Below, one piece after another: positions 1 to 7,737 of a DNA stretch of 64,000 nucleotides (its first letter is position 1; every line of letters starts with the position of its first letter). Under the pieces are notes generated by a model, which had not been told where the DNA came from, did no database searches, and saw only the letters and a program-made list of their open reading frames with translations. The stretch is from positions 62,001-126,000 of IMG/VR virus record IMGVR_UViG_3300044712_000991. One strand, given 5' to 3'. Made by a program: the position numbers and the translations under genes. The DNA is from a virus.

Positions 1-620
1 TCAATGAACGCATCGAGGACGGTCATGATGGTCGCAGGGATGTTCTTCCTGTCCATGCTGACCTCACCCTGCAACCACTGCCCCACGGTCAAAAAGTTGA
101 ACTTCGTGGGGAACTCCAACTGCGAGATGGATGGTATTGCAGACACGGGGTCCACATCGTTGAAGACCTTGGTGTCCACCCCCTCGGGCACGACATACAC
201 GGGGACTTTCACCCCGCAAGTAATGAGGCGATCCCGCACGAACTTCGAGGGCACGATGATGGCGGTCATCTGGTTGCAGTACTCAGCCCACTTCTGTGGA
301 TACTGCTCCACCTCCAGACCGGCCGTGATCCCGATATTCGCCACAGCGGACACCCTGCGAAACTCGTGGGGGACGCCCACCTGTATCCAGGCGAACTCCA
401 CGCCCTCTGCGATACGGTTGTTGCACATGAACACCAGTGCATCCGCCACATCCTTCTCGGGCGTACAGGTCGAACTGCCTCCCCACCCCACGGGTACCAC
501 GGAGATGTTGAAGTTTCCGGAGTTGAACAGGGCCATGACGATGTCCCTGGCATGCGCTCCGTATCCGCTCAGGCTGAACACGGGGGCTTGGATGATGAGA
601 TTCTTCCGATCGGTCATCAT
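1..620 (-). CDS. GT4-like glycosyltransferase, 3' end cut by window edge
   Basis: About 206 residues are visible and the C-terminal half lies outside the window. The N-terminus has a GT-B style beginning (LIIQAPVFSLSGYGAHARDI), then a stretch matching GT4 enzymes that ends in a P-E-G-V-D-T-x-V-F-N segment typical of the loop before the nucleotide-sugar domain. By family it would transfer a sugar from an activated donor; the acceptor is unknown. The start at 620 overlaps the stop of the upstream gene (ATGA) and has AGGAGT upstream; a second ATG follows immediately. It is the second glycosyltransferase of this operon (the other is 1471-2700). DNA, tail or cell-surface glycosylation are all possible. 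Confidence 0.8.
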   Translation of the reverse strand, partial: MMTDRKNLIIQAPVFSLSGYGAHARDIVMALFNSGNFNISVVPVGWGGSSTCTPEKDVADALVFMCNNRIAEGVEFAWIQVGVPHEFRRVSAVANIGITAGLEVEQYPQKWAEYCNQMTAIIVPSKFVRDRLITCGVKVPVYVVPEGVDTKVFNDVDPVSAIPSISQLEFPTKFNFLTVGQWLQGEVSMDRKNIPATIMTVLDAFI

Positions 621-940
621 AACGGGGATACTCCTATAGCTTGGTATGGTTGAATAGAAATGTCACACTCTTCGATGTAATTCAGTACGAGGGGAGTCCG
701 CGATGACCACGGGTCTCCCGGGCGCACGGTTTTTTCATGCTCGGTGCCACCAAAACGCACCTTGCGGGTGGCGTGGGTCAGATGGATACCAGTCCACGCC
801 ATACCCTGGTTGCCATCCTCATAGAGGATAGGCTCGACCCCATCCGACAAAATCAGACCGATGAACCCCGATGAACAAGCAGCAATGGCATACTTGCGTG
901 GTGGTCTCACCACGGTCTCCACATCCTTCTGGATGCTCAT
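617..940 (-). CDS. hypothetical protein, 107 aa
   Basis: Not recognised. It is a small soluble protein without membrane segments. The start ATG overlaps the stop of the deoxyribosyltransferase-like gene (TGATG), and its own stop overlaps the start of the next glycosyltransferase, so the three genes are probably translationally coupled. AAGGGA lies about ten bases upstream as a ribosome binding site. Its place between a nucleotide enzyme and a glycosyltransferase suggests a role in the same process, but no motif supports a function. Confidence 0.7.
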   Translation of the reverse strand: MSIQKDVETVVRPPRKYAIAACSSGFIGLILSDGVEPILYEDGNQGMAWTGIHLTHATRKVRFGGTEHEKTVRPGDPWSSRTPLVLNYIEECDISIQPYQAIGVSPL

Positions 941-1290
941 CAGTTTCGTCCCTTCATACGCTGTGCGACCTTCGCGTAACTCTTTCCTTCCCCATCGGGA
1001 TGCACGAGCGTCACGACGTTCGTGGGCTTACCGAGAGCGAAGGCCATGCCGAGATCGAAATGGCTTCCCTTGCTCTCCACATCCCATATGACATGTACCT
1101 CATCCGCCGCCCTCATGGAATCCAAGTGCTCCACGCAGATGTTGTACCCCGTTGGATCGCCCTGATAGACATCGCGTACCGGGTTGTGCACCGAGTGCCC
1201 CTCGGCCTCTAGAGAGGCGACATAGAGGTCAATCATGCGCTGTACATCGGGCGCAACCCCCCGTACTGGACATATCAGATGAATACGCAT
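940..1290 (-). CDS. nucleoside 2-deoxyribosyltransferase-like protein
   Basis: This 116-residue protein begins with a beta strand IHLICPVRG and carries SKGSHFDLGMAFALGKP at about residues 73-89. That pattern is typical of the nucleoside 2-deoxyribosyltransferase / DRCAT superfamily (S-x-G-x-x-x-E/D-x-G-x-A-x-x-x-G-K-P). Members cleave or exchange the N-glycosidic bond of (deoxy)nucleosides or nucleotides, and several phage and bacterial members hydrolyse modified nucleotides. GAGGCACGA precedes the ATG as a ribosome binding site. Its neighbours, two glycosyltransferases and a dNTP diphosphohydrolase-like protein, point to nucleotide or DNA-base metabolism. The exact substrate cannot be read from sequence. 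Confidence 0.75.
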   Translation of the reverse strand: MRIHLICPVRGVAPDVQRMIDLYVASLEAEGHSVHNPVRDVYQGDPTGYNICVEHLDSMRAADEVHVIWDVESKGSHFDLGMAFALGKPTNVVTLVHPDGEGKSYAKVAQRMKGRN

Positions 1291-1297
1291 TCGTGCC

Positions 1298-1468
1298 TCA
1301 TGTAGTTTGTTTTGCGAACATCGAGCGCCACAGCCGTTTTACCGCCCGCGCAACACCCCAACCTTCTAAGCACAGCAAGAGCATGAGGACTCCCCCAAAT
1401 ACTAACGCTATCCAGAAGAGAAACCTCCATTCATCTCCCGCCTTGGTGTTGCCCAGGTCTTCCATCAT
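1298..1468 (-). CDS. small single-span membrane protein, 56 aa
   Basis: The ORF could be extended upstream, but the ATG at 1468 has a strong AGGAGTG site just before it and lies two bases beyond the glycosyltransferase stop, so this start is preferred. The protein has an acidic N-terminus (MMEDLGNTKAGDE), one hydrophobic helix (FLFWIALVFGGVLMLLLCL) and a basic C-terminus (KRLWRSMFAKQ). That arrangement fits an N-out, C-in inner-membrane protein. Function is unknown. A holin-like or inhibitor role is possible but unsupported. Confidence 0.7.
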   Translation of the reverse strand: MMEDLGNTKAGDEWRFLFWIALVFGGVLMLLLCLEGWGVARAVKRLWRSMFAKQTT

Positions 1469-1470
1469 AC

Positions 1471-2700
1471 TCACTCCTGTGTGTGAACAACCCACGACTT
1501 GAACGTAGAGGGCTTGGCGAGCACGGAGGTCAGCACCTGCTTCCACGCGGCAATCGTGTTGTCCGTGTGGTAGTTCTTGATGATGTGCTCCCGCCCCTGG
1601 AGACCCAGTCCACGCAGTTTGCCCGCCGCCTTCAGCGTGTACGCCTCCTCCATCGCCGCCTGGATGTCCTCTACGGATGTCCAGTCCTGGTTGATGTACG
1701 GATTGCCCACAACACCGAACAGCGTACGCACGGTGGGCTGAAGAAGAATGCCATTCACCGCACCATCATCGCACACCATCTGCTCCGTCAGACCTCCCGT
1801 GGAGACCGCGATGTTCGGTGTACCGGCCAGTAGGCTTTCCATACACGAGAGACCAAAGCCCTCGTTGTATGCCACGTTCAGCGTCACATCCGCAAGGTTG
1901 TAGAACCTATTCAGATCGCTCACGGAGACCTTGCTGCTGTTGATGATAACGGGGGCCGCGTTGCGCTCCACCTGCTTCATGATCATCCCGAGGTCGAACC
2001 CCTCGGCATCGACTGCGGCGGTGTTCATGATGAGCACCGAATCGGGATGCGTCTGCCAGAAGCGCCGGAAGGCGACCACGATGTCCGCCGTACGCTTGCG
2101 GAAGGTGTTGCGGTTGTTGTAGAACAGCACGAACTCGGGCTTCGTTGGGAGTTTGCCGAACACATTGCTCCTGATGGCCTCCACCTCCTCGGGCTCCAAC
2201 GGATAGAACTCCGTGGGGTCACCTCCGTGGGGCGCGAACATCACGTCCACACCGTTGTCCTTCATCAGATCGTAGGAGAACTTGGAGAGCATCACCACCT
2301 GGTCACAGGCCGCGTACCAAACCTTGTTGTACGCCGGGAACGGGCGATTGTCCCATGTGTGGTAGAACACGAGCTTGGTATGCTTCCTGATCTCATCGTC
2401 CATGATGAACGCATAGGTGAAGAACCTCGGGTCGGAGAAGAGCACCGTTATCTCGGGCTTCTCCTGACCGATGACTGCCCGGAGGAGCGAGGGGTTGCCA
2501 TACCCATCCGCCGTGGGATAGACCTTGATACCCTCGAACATCACGGGGCGTGGGTCCTGAGGGCGAATACTTCCGGCGATGGTCACAATCTCGTACTCGC
2601 CCGACTTGAGCAAGCCCTTCATGAGCATGTACGCCTGAATACCGACCCCTGTCTTCTCGCGGATATCATCGGTCACGAACAGTATCTTGGTTCTCTTCAT
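1471..2700 (-). CDS. GT4-family glycosyltransferase, 409 aa
   Basis: A full-length GT-B glycosyltransferase. The N-terminal domain opens with KILFVTDDIREKTGVGIQAY, with a glycine-rich acceptor-side loop. The C-terminal domain has the signature of family 4 enzymes: YNEGFGLSCMESLLAGTPNI, with the E-x7-E arrangement that binds the sugar nucleotide, at about residues 280-300. Retaining sugar transfer is expected. A GTG six bases upstream is open, but GAGGTGAG fits the ATG at 2700. It overlaps no other gene and leads into the small membrane protein. The acceptor is unknown: phage DNA, virion protein or host surface. Confidence 0.88.
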   Translation of the reverse strand: MKRTKILFVTDDIREKTGVGIQAYMLMKGLLKSGEYEIVTIAGSIRPQDPRPVMFEGIKVYPTADGYGNPSLLRAVIGQEKPEITVLFSDPRFFTYAFIMDDEIRKHTKLVFYHTWDNRPFPAYNKVWYAACDQVVMLSKFSYDLMKDNGVDVMFAPHGGDPTEFYPLEPEEVEAIRSNVFGKLPTKPEFVLFYNNRNTFRKRTADIVVAFRRFWQTHPDSVLIMNTAAVDAEGFDLGMIMKQVERNAAPVIINSSKVSVSDLNRFYNLADVTLNVAYNEGFGLSCMESLLAGTPNIAVSTGGLTEQMVCDDGAVNGILLQPTVRTLFGVVGNPYINQDWTSVEDIQAAMEEAYTLKAAGKLRGLGLQGREHIIKNYHTDNTIAAWKQVLTSVLAKPSTFKSWVVHTQE

Positions 2701-2702
2701 AC

Positions 2703-3221
2703 TCACCTCGTTAGTTCTGTTGGTACATCCTGAATGGTGTAATGATGCGGATTGCGGTCGGCATACAACGCCTTCAACCGAGCGACATCGGGAGTGAACT
2801 TCTGGACTGCCTCCTGGTAGCCACCCAGGAACATACGATCATCTTCCAGTTTTCCAGCAACAGTCGCATCGATGAGGATGGCAATACAGGCTATGGCGTG
2901 ACCAAGATGTGGTACGCCCGAATCTGGTGCAACCTCTTCACCCTCGAACCACGCACCCATGTGTCTCCACAGGGCATCGTAGTAGATCGAGGCACGCACC
3001 CCGACCGCACGCCAGTTGCACCGCCCGTACTTCAACGCCCCATCGAGGAGCCCGAGAGTACCGTAGATGGTCGCGGTGTTTGGCCACAAGTGCAGCGGAA
3101 GTTTGTTGCTCCCCACGATGTCTTTGGGGTTTGATGGTTTGCTGTCCGAAGGAAGACTGGTGTCAGCTACCCCTGGGTGTGACAGTCCCTCCCAGGGGCG
3201 CGAATCATTGGCAGAGGCCAT
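2703..3221 (-). CDS. dATP/dGTP diphosphohydrolase family protein (DUF5664-like)
   Basis: From about residue 31 the 172-residue protein follows the DUF5664 / dATP-dGTP diphosphohydrolase N-terminal family: NPKDIVGSNKLPLHLWP, then GALKYGRCNWR, GVRASIYYDALWRH, WFEGEE and PDSGVPHLGHAIACIAIL. Acidic and histidine residues in the last segments are expected to hold metal. Related proteins occur widely in phages, including some that replace adenine by 2-aminoadenine, where dNTP pools are edited. No PurZ-like gene is in this window, so that interpretation is open. The first 30 residues are polar and may be disordered. It overlaps the preceding membrane-protein gene by 17 bases. Confidence 0.8.
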   Translation of the reverse strand: MASANDSRPWEGLSHPGVADTSLPSDSKPSNPKDIVGSNKLPLHLWPNTATIYGTLGLLDGALKYGRCNWRAVGVRASIYYDALWRHMGAWFEGEEVAPDSGVPHLGHAIACIAILIDATVAGKLEDDRMFLGGYQEAVQKFTPDVARLKALYADRNPHHYTIQDVPTELTR

Positions 3222-3504
3222 CGCGAGAGTCCATGAAAAATTGTTTGATAGGATATGCGTAGTAGGTACCGCACCACAAACCGATCAGCCAGAAACTGAC
3301 GAGCCACTTATTGGCCATCATGCCATCGACCATCAGCCACGAACCCATGCCGAGTGCGACAGACCACCACGCGGCTCGCCTACGATACTTCCGCAGTCCC
3401 GCTGTACTCTCAACGAGCGACATGTTCAGAAGGTAGTACGCCCAAAACAGGTCAGCAAGTGCCCCGGCGAGGAACAACGTGATGATAAAAAACGCGGTCT
3501 CCAT
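3205..3504 (-). CDS. multi-span membrane protein, 99 aa
   Basis: The ATG at 3504 is chosen over the longer ORF because AGAGGTAG precedes it and it sits against the stop of the upstream gene. Three or four hydrophobic segments are visible: ETAFFIITLFLAGALADLF, WWSVALGMGSWLMVDG and LVSFWLIGLWCGTYYAY. No family is recognised. Position downstream of a membrane-anchored metallopeptidase-like protein may indicate a shared membrane function, which is inference. Confidence 0.7.
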   Translation of the reverse strand: METAFFIITLFLAGALADLFWAYYLLNMSLVESTAGLRKYRRRAAWWSVALGMGSWLMVDGMMANKWLVSFWLIGLWCGTYYAYPIKQFFMDSRDGLCQ

Positions 3505-3505
3505 G

Positions 3506-4282
3506 CTACCTCTTGCTGAACTGTACGAGATAACGAAGAATATGGGTGAAAGGTCTACGCAGATACGGGAACCCTGGAGTGGCATCCACTCCAAAGTCTA
3601 CAGGAAACGATGGATGAATATACCCATTATTTTTTTCAAATGCAAATCGAGCGTGGAAGTAGTTGAATTTACAGCCAGCATGCCACACCCGCAGGTTTTG
3701 AAAGTACTTCTCCCGTACCGCCCGCGGTGCCCACTGCATGAGATACGTCGAAGAGAACATGGTGTTCACAATGGACCGAAGTCCATCATCGGACAGCCCG
3801 AACAGTGCATCCGCATTTTTCGGCAGAGGGTGCTCGTTGTTCATCACGCACACTCGTGCGAGAATGGAGGCACAGTATGCTTCGTACTCCTCCCGAATGA
3901 CCACGGGGTTGTACACAGGGATCAGCGGGAGTAGGGCGAACAGCGTGAACCACACACTCATCGACCACAGGGCGACCCCCACGACCACGACAAGGGCGAG
4001 TAGATATGGCCATGTGCGGTGCAGGGTGAACCAGCGATTGTTCGCCCTCTGCCACATATGCACATACTCGTGGGCTAACACTTCGGTCAGCAGGGGGCTG
4101 TCGGGTCTGCTCTGCATAAGAACCTCTGGGATGTACAGGGTGTGCTTGCCGAGAATCGCCACCTGTACCGTGCCCCCTACGAGACGCTTCCACCACCGCG
4201 CCCAGCGTGAGTGCTCGATCAGTTGCAACTTGATAGTCGGAAACTCACGATGAACGACATGATGCATAAAGTTCTGGCTCAT
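3506..4282 (-). CDS. membrane-associated HEXXH (zincin-like) protein
   Basis: A 258-residue protein with LLTEVLAHEYVHMWQ at about residues 64-78. This is a canonical HEXXH zinc-binding motif preceded by a hydrophobic helix, as in minimal zincin metallopeptidases. Two adjacent hydrophobic segments follow (YLLALVVVVGVALWS and WFTLFALLPLIPVY). An E-E-Y-E-A-Y segment after them could supply a third ligand. Proteolytic activity is inferred from the motif only. The gene overlaps the dnaC-like stop by four bases (ATGA). A second short HEXXH protein lies at 7738-8184, the other side of the replication block. Confidence 0.7.
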   Translation of the reverse strand: MSQNFMHHVVHREFPTIKLQLIEHSRWARWWKRLVGGTVQVAILGKHTLYIPEVLMQSRPDSPLLTEVLAHEYVHMWQRANNRWFTLHRTWPYLLALVVVVGVALWSMSVWFTLFALLPLIPVYNPVVIREEYEAYCASILARVCVMNNEHPLPKNADALFGLSDDGLRSIVNTMFSSTYLMQWAPRAVREKYFQNLRVWHAGCKFNYFHARFAFEKNNGYIHPSFPVDFGVDATPGFPYLRRPFTHILRYLVQFSKR

Positions 4283-5187
4283 AGCGTATGTACCTCCTGC
4301 CGTTCTTGGCGATAGTCCTTCATGCTCGTGTTGTTGATGTTGATCACCATGCCCTTATTCCCATCCGACAAACGACTAAACAAGCGTTCGTCAATCTGCT
4401 TGAAGTCTTCGAGGTGGAAGTTTGAGGTGAACACGGTGCGTTTGCCTTTGGTGTTCATCCGGTTCTCTAGAACGTTCAGCACGTTCTGCCGATTGAAGTC
4501 CGTGGCCTTGATGGAGAACAGATCATCCACAACAAGGAACTCTGCCTTGTACAACTCGTCCAAGATGTCCTTCTCAGTCACCCCGTTATCCTCGTTACCG
4601 AAGGTGTCGCGGATACGGAGAGCGATGTCTGCTTCCTGGGTGAATATCATGTACCCGTCAAACACATTCGGCGTGAGAAGTCCGTGCTCGTTACGGCGAG
4701 CGACCCCCGCGTGGTCGATAAAGTGCTGCGCCATAGCGGATATGGCGAGCCGTGTCTTGCCAATGCCCTTCTGCGGAGAGAGGAGCGCGAGAAAGGCCCA
4801 CTCGGGATTGCTCGACCAACGCTGAACGAGAGACAGTAGTTTCTCGTTCTTGCCCGTGAGCGCAAATGTTCCGAACGAGGCGTGTATTTCATTCTCGGGG
4901 ACTCCGGACACATACATCCAACGGGGAGCTAGCACGATGTTCTGTATACTCGTGTCCATACGTAAGAAACACTCGTAACAGATGGGGGCGGGATAGTAGG
5001 GCACCACATAGTTAGCCCACGCCAACTGTGCGATGATGTTCTCCCAGTCTCGTGCATCACTGGGTTCGCTATGAGTACACCCCTCGCAGTCGCAACCCAT
5101 CTGTCGAATGGTCTCGCACGCCTTAGTTATAGCCTCTTGTTCCGAATACGGAACCCGAGGAGCAACTTTGAATACTCGTTCACTCAT
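4279..5187 (-). CDS. DnaC-like helicase loader, AAA+ ATPase
   Basis: A 302-residue protein with a cysteine-rich N-terminal part (CDCEGC, then CYEC, a possible zinc site) and a C-terminal AAA+ core. Walker A is QKGIGKTRLA at about residue 137-146 and Walker B is FLVVDDLF. A sensor-like FTSNF segment and RLFSRLSDG, with the arginine-finger region, follow. This is the layout of DnaC/DnaI-type loaders, which place the replicative helicase on DNA opened by the initiator. It lies directly downstream of the O-like initiator, overlapping it by eight bases, matching the O-P order of lambdoid phages. Confidence 0.85.
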   Translation of the reverse strand: MSERVFKVAPRVPYSEQEAITKACETIRQMGCDCEGCTHSEPSDARDWENIIAQLAWANYVVPYYPAPICYECFLRMDTSIQNIVLAPRWMYVSGVPENEIHASFGTFALTGKNEKLLSLVQRWSSNPEWAFLALLSPQKGIGKTRLAISAMAQHFIDHAGVARRNEHGLLTPNVFDGYMIFTQEADIALRIRDTFGNEDNGVTEKDILDELYKAEFLVVDDLFSIKATDFNRQNVLNVLENRMNTKGKRTVFTSNFHLEDFKQIDERLFSRLSDGNKGMVININNTSMKDYRQERQEVHTL

Positions 5188-6541
5188 GTGTTAGCATCTC
5201 CTGCTGAATGTTTTCACGCTCCTGTACATACGCATCCCAACCCGTATCGATGTCGGGGCGATAAAATCCCCCGCCACCATGAAGAACGATGCACGGGTGT
5301 CGGGTATCGTAGTATCGCTGCCGAGCCTGTTCCATGGTAAAGCCATCGTCCTCCAACGCCGCCGAAAGTTGTCGATTCATGCTCTGTAGATCGCGGGGCG
5401 GCCCCAGAGGGTTTTTCTGTAAAGCCTTGGCGACGTTCTTGCCCTGTGCGAGCCATGTTCTGTACAGATACGGGAGCCACGGAGTGGTCACCTTACCCGA
5501 TTCACCCGAGAAGTACTTGTCGGTGGTTGCAAAGAACCCAGGCATCGATCTCGAAAGTGTAACCAACGAGTATGTCTTGAACAAGTCCTTCCACACATCC
5601 ATCCTCACACTCTCAGCCATAACGAGATCGATAGCAGTGCCTGTTTTTGCCAAGTAATGCATGGCGAACTCACGGTCAACTTCAAGCATGTCTACCCGTT
5701 CATTACGCCTCTTCTCTGCCTCACTCATGGTATCCACCGGAGGTGGTGGTGGCTTTATTACCACCTCGTTAGATTTTTTGCGGGTCGGTAGTTTACTTTT
5801 ATTACCTTTCTTAGACGCCTGTAACGACTTGTCCTTCAAAGTGTTAGATGGGGTCTCCTGGTACTGTTGGTACCCAGTGCTTGGTACCGTTGGTACCAGG
5901 CTCTTGGTACCGTTGGTACCAGGCTCTTGGTACCGTTGGTACCAGGCTCTTGGTACCGTTGGTACCCAGTGCTTGGTACTGTTGGTACCAGGTGTTTGAC
6001 CTTCCTGGCTTGGTACCGTTGGTACCAGGCTCTTGGTACCGTTGGTACCAGGTGTTTGACCTTCCTGGCTTGGTACCGTTGGTACCAGGCTCTTGGTACC
6101 GTTGGTACCAGGTTCGGTGATGTCCTTCGAGTCTTCTCCAGCATCCGGGAATGGCCCGGGATTCAGTCGTCTGAATAGCAGTTCGATTGCCCGTTGATCC
6201 TCAGCCTCTGGTCTGCGCGGGACTCCCACCCACGTTTCGTGGTTTTTGTTGATGTACATGTAGTCATCGGGCTCGCGGACGAGGATGTTCTTGCGCACTA
6301 GTGAGTCAAGCGCACCCTTCAGTCGCTTACTGGGAATTCCTGTGTATCTCCGCAGGATGAACTGTGGAATGCGTGCTCGTTTTTGCTTGTACCACCCATA
6401 GGTGAACCGTAGGACGACCGAGATGATGTCCTTCTCCAAAACCTTGAGACCTGCTCGGTTGCTGAGTTCACATATGAGCTCGTTTGCGGTGGTCGTGAAA
6501 CCGTTCGCAAGTTGCACACCCTCTTCACGCTTCTTACTCAT
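5180..6541 (-). CDS. lambda O-like replication initiator with internal iterons
   Basis: The start at 6541 (MSKKREEGVQLANGF) is preferred to an upstream ATG because AAAGAGA lies before it and the N-terminal domain begins there. Residues about 12-90 match the phage replication protein O N-terminal winged helix (NGFTTTANELICELS, then VLRFTYGWYKQKRARIP and GIPSKRLKGALDSLVRKNIL). Residues about 140-235 are encoded by ten iteron-like repeats and read as P-G-T-N-G-T / V-P-T-V-P / Y-Q-R-Y-Q segments. A basic linker (KKGNKSKLPTRKKS) and proline run lead to a C-terminal domain likely to bind the loader or helicase. The protein would bind the iterons and recruit the DnaC-like protein. Confidence 0.85.
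   Translation of the reverse strand: MSKKREEGVQLANGFTTTANELICELSNRAGLKVLEKDIISVVLRFTYGWYKQKRARIPQFILRRYTGIPSKRLKGALDSLVRKNILVREPDDYMYINKNHETWVGVPRRPEAEDQRAIELLFRRLNPGPFPDAGEDSKDITEPGTNGTKSLVPTVPSQEGQTPGTNGTKSLVPTVPSQEGQTPGTNSTKHWVPTVPRAWYQRYQEPGTNGTKSLVPTVPSTGYQQYQETPSNTLKDKSLQASKKGNKSKLPTRKKSNEVVIKPPPPPVDTMSEAEKRRNERVDMLEVDREFAMHYLAKTGTAIDLVMAESVRMDVWKDLFKTYSLVTLSRSMPGFFATTDKYFSGESGKVTTPWLPYLYRTWLAQGKNVAKALQKNPLGPPRDLQSMNRQLSAALEDDGFTMEQARQRYYDTRHPCIVLHGGGGFYRPDIDTGWDAYVQERENIQQEMLTHE
5860..6109 (-). repeat. ten iteron-like repeats inside the initiator gene; probable origin
   Basis: On the + strand each unit reads GGTACCGTTGGTACC (two copies have GGTACT as first arm). Units start at 5860, 5883, 5906, 5929, 5952, 5975, 6012, 6035, 6072 and 6095. 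Spacing is 23 bp except for two 37-bp steps. The 23-bp period is not a multiple of three, so successive copies are read in different frames, which points to conservation as DNA rather than protein. Iterons within the O gene are the origin of lambda; origin function here is inferred by analogy. Confidence 0.85.
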
Positions 6542-6549
6542 GGGTCTCT

Positions 6550-6578
6550 TTGCTTTTTCCAGAAAATGTGTGTATATT
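6550..6578 (+). promoter_or_regulatory. sigma70-type promoter for the RNA ligase gene
   Basis: TTGCTT, a 17-bp spacer and TATATT lie in the divergent region between the initiator and RNA ligase genes, pointing rightward. The hexamers and spacing closely resemble the five minus-strand promoters at 52-60 kb. The predicted transcript start is near 6585, so the lone iteron copy at 6600-6614 lies just downstream of it. Confidence 0.6.
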
Positions 6579-6599
6579 GGGGATACGAAAACCGTGCTT

Positions 6600-6614
6600 G
6601 GTACCAACAGTACC
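6600..6614 (+). promoter_or_regulatory. eleventh iteron copy, inverted, possible operator
   Basis: GGTACCAACAGTACC is the exact reverse complement of the GGTACT-type iteron found at 5860 and 5975. It lies alone in the 106-bp divergent intergenic region, just after the predicted start of rightward transcription. Binding of the initiator here could repress the ligase gene or tie its expression to replication. Confidence 0.55.
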
Positions 6615-6647
6615 AAGGTAAGCATAACTGGAGCGAAAATCAAATCC

Positions 6648-7724
6648 ATGAACGACCAGCATTTCCGCACATACGAGCAAAACTGGCTACGACTGATCTG
6701 CCCGGGCTACGAGCAGCACCGCGATGAGGTGTGGACCCCCGACACCCTGTGGTATCGCTCTCGTGTTGAAACATTGGGAGGGACGTTGGTGTCCCAGGGT
6801 TTCGGCAAGTTCTTCAACCTCGGTATGGGTCCTGAGTGGTGCAGAACAACCGCCGAGGATATTGCCACCGCCATCACCAAGGGAGATGCTTGGGCAAGTC
6901 TGAAACTCGATGGGAGCCTACTTATACGCTCGGTGTACGGTGGGCAGGTCATGTTTCGTACCCGCGAATCCCTAGGCTACGAGCAACAACCCAACGCATC
7001 GGAGGTCGGGGACATCTTCGTCGTGAAATCTCCAAAATTGCTCGATCCTGAACTCTACGCGCAGCACTCGCTCCTTTTCGAGTGGACTACTCCTTCGAAC
7101 CAAATCGTGTTGAAGTACGATGAACCACGACTAACGCTTGTAGGGGCCGTTAATCACGCCACGATGCGATATGAGCGCTTCCAGTGGCTAGAGGAGGTTC
7201 GGGCGCACCTCGATGTACCGCTGACTCCCCACTGGCGCTTAGATCGCGCTGGATTTGAGGACCTCATGCACTCGCTGGAGACTCGTACGGATGTCGAGGG
7301 ATGGGTGGTGCGCCTCCATGATGAACAACGCCTCGTGAAAATCAAGTGCGCCCCATACTTGCTGAAACATCGTCTGCGGTTTCATCTGACGGATGATAGC
7401 CTTGTGGATATGTGGCTGACTTCAGGGAGACCTACGCGGGAACAGTTCATGCAGTCCTTCAGGACAACCTTCGATGAGGAGATTCTCATGTGGGCGTTAC
7501 CGAAAATACTTGAACTGTTTGACAAAATTGATGACTTTAACACATCGACTGCAATAGCATTACATATTGCGCATAAAGCGAAAGATGATGGTGTTTCTCG
7601 TAAAGACTTTGCCATCAACATGTTAGAGCGTCACGGAAAAGGTGCTATTTTCGCCATTCACATGAAACTCTTTTCTGGAGAAATAATTGATGACTCTATG
7701 GTCAAGAAGTTCTTGATACCGTAG
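6648..7724 (+). CDS. T4 Rnl1-like RNA ligase, 358 aa
   Basis: The ATG at 6648 is used because upstream in-frame codons give no good start; GGAG lies 13 bases before it. Nucleotidyltransferase motifs are in order: motif I SLKLDGSLL with the lysine to be adenylylated (about residue 86), motif IIIa LLFEWTTPSNQIVL, motif IV DVEGWVVRL and motif V LVKIK. The IIIa form F-E-W-x-x-P-x-N-x-I-V is characteristic of T4 RNA ligase 1, which seals tRNAs cut by host anticodon nucleases. It is the only confident plus-strand gene. A kinase and a phosphatase suited to prepare RNA ends lie at 49.6-50.8 kb. Confidence 0.88.
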   Translation: MNDQHFRTYEQNWLRLICPGYEQHRDEVWTPDTLWYRSRVETLGGTLVSQGFGKFFNLGMGPEWCRTTAEDIATAITKGDAWASLKLDGSLLIRSVYGGQVMFRTRESLGYEQQPNASEVGDIFVVKSPKLLDPELYAQHSLLFEWTTPSNQIVLKYDEPRLTLVGAVNHATMRYERFQWLEEVRAHLDVPLTPHWRLDRAGFEDLMHSLETRTDVEGWVVRLHDEQRLVKIKCAPYLLKHRLRFHLTDDSLVDMWLTSGRPTREQFMQSFRTTFDEEILMWALPKILELFDKIDDFNTSTAIALHIAHKAKDDGVSRKDFAINMLERHGKGAIFAIHMKLFSGEIIDDSMVKKFLIP

Positions 7725-7737
7725 GTTGTAAGTCGTT

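Noticed and set aside
2703-3221. Evidence for 2-aminoadenine (Z) DNA
   Set aside because: The dATP/dGTP diphosphohydrolase family occurs in many phages without Z; no PurZ or DatZ was seen in the window.
5848-6178. CRISPR-like array or protein-repeat gene on the plus strand
   Set aside because: Repeats are 15-bp units with 8-bp linkers, no unique spacers; the plus ORFs arise because the repeat is open in all frames.
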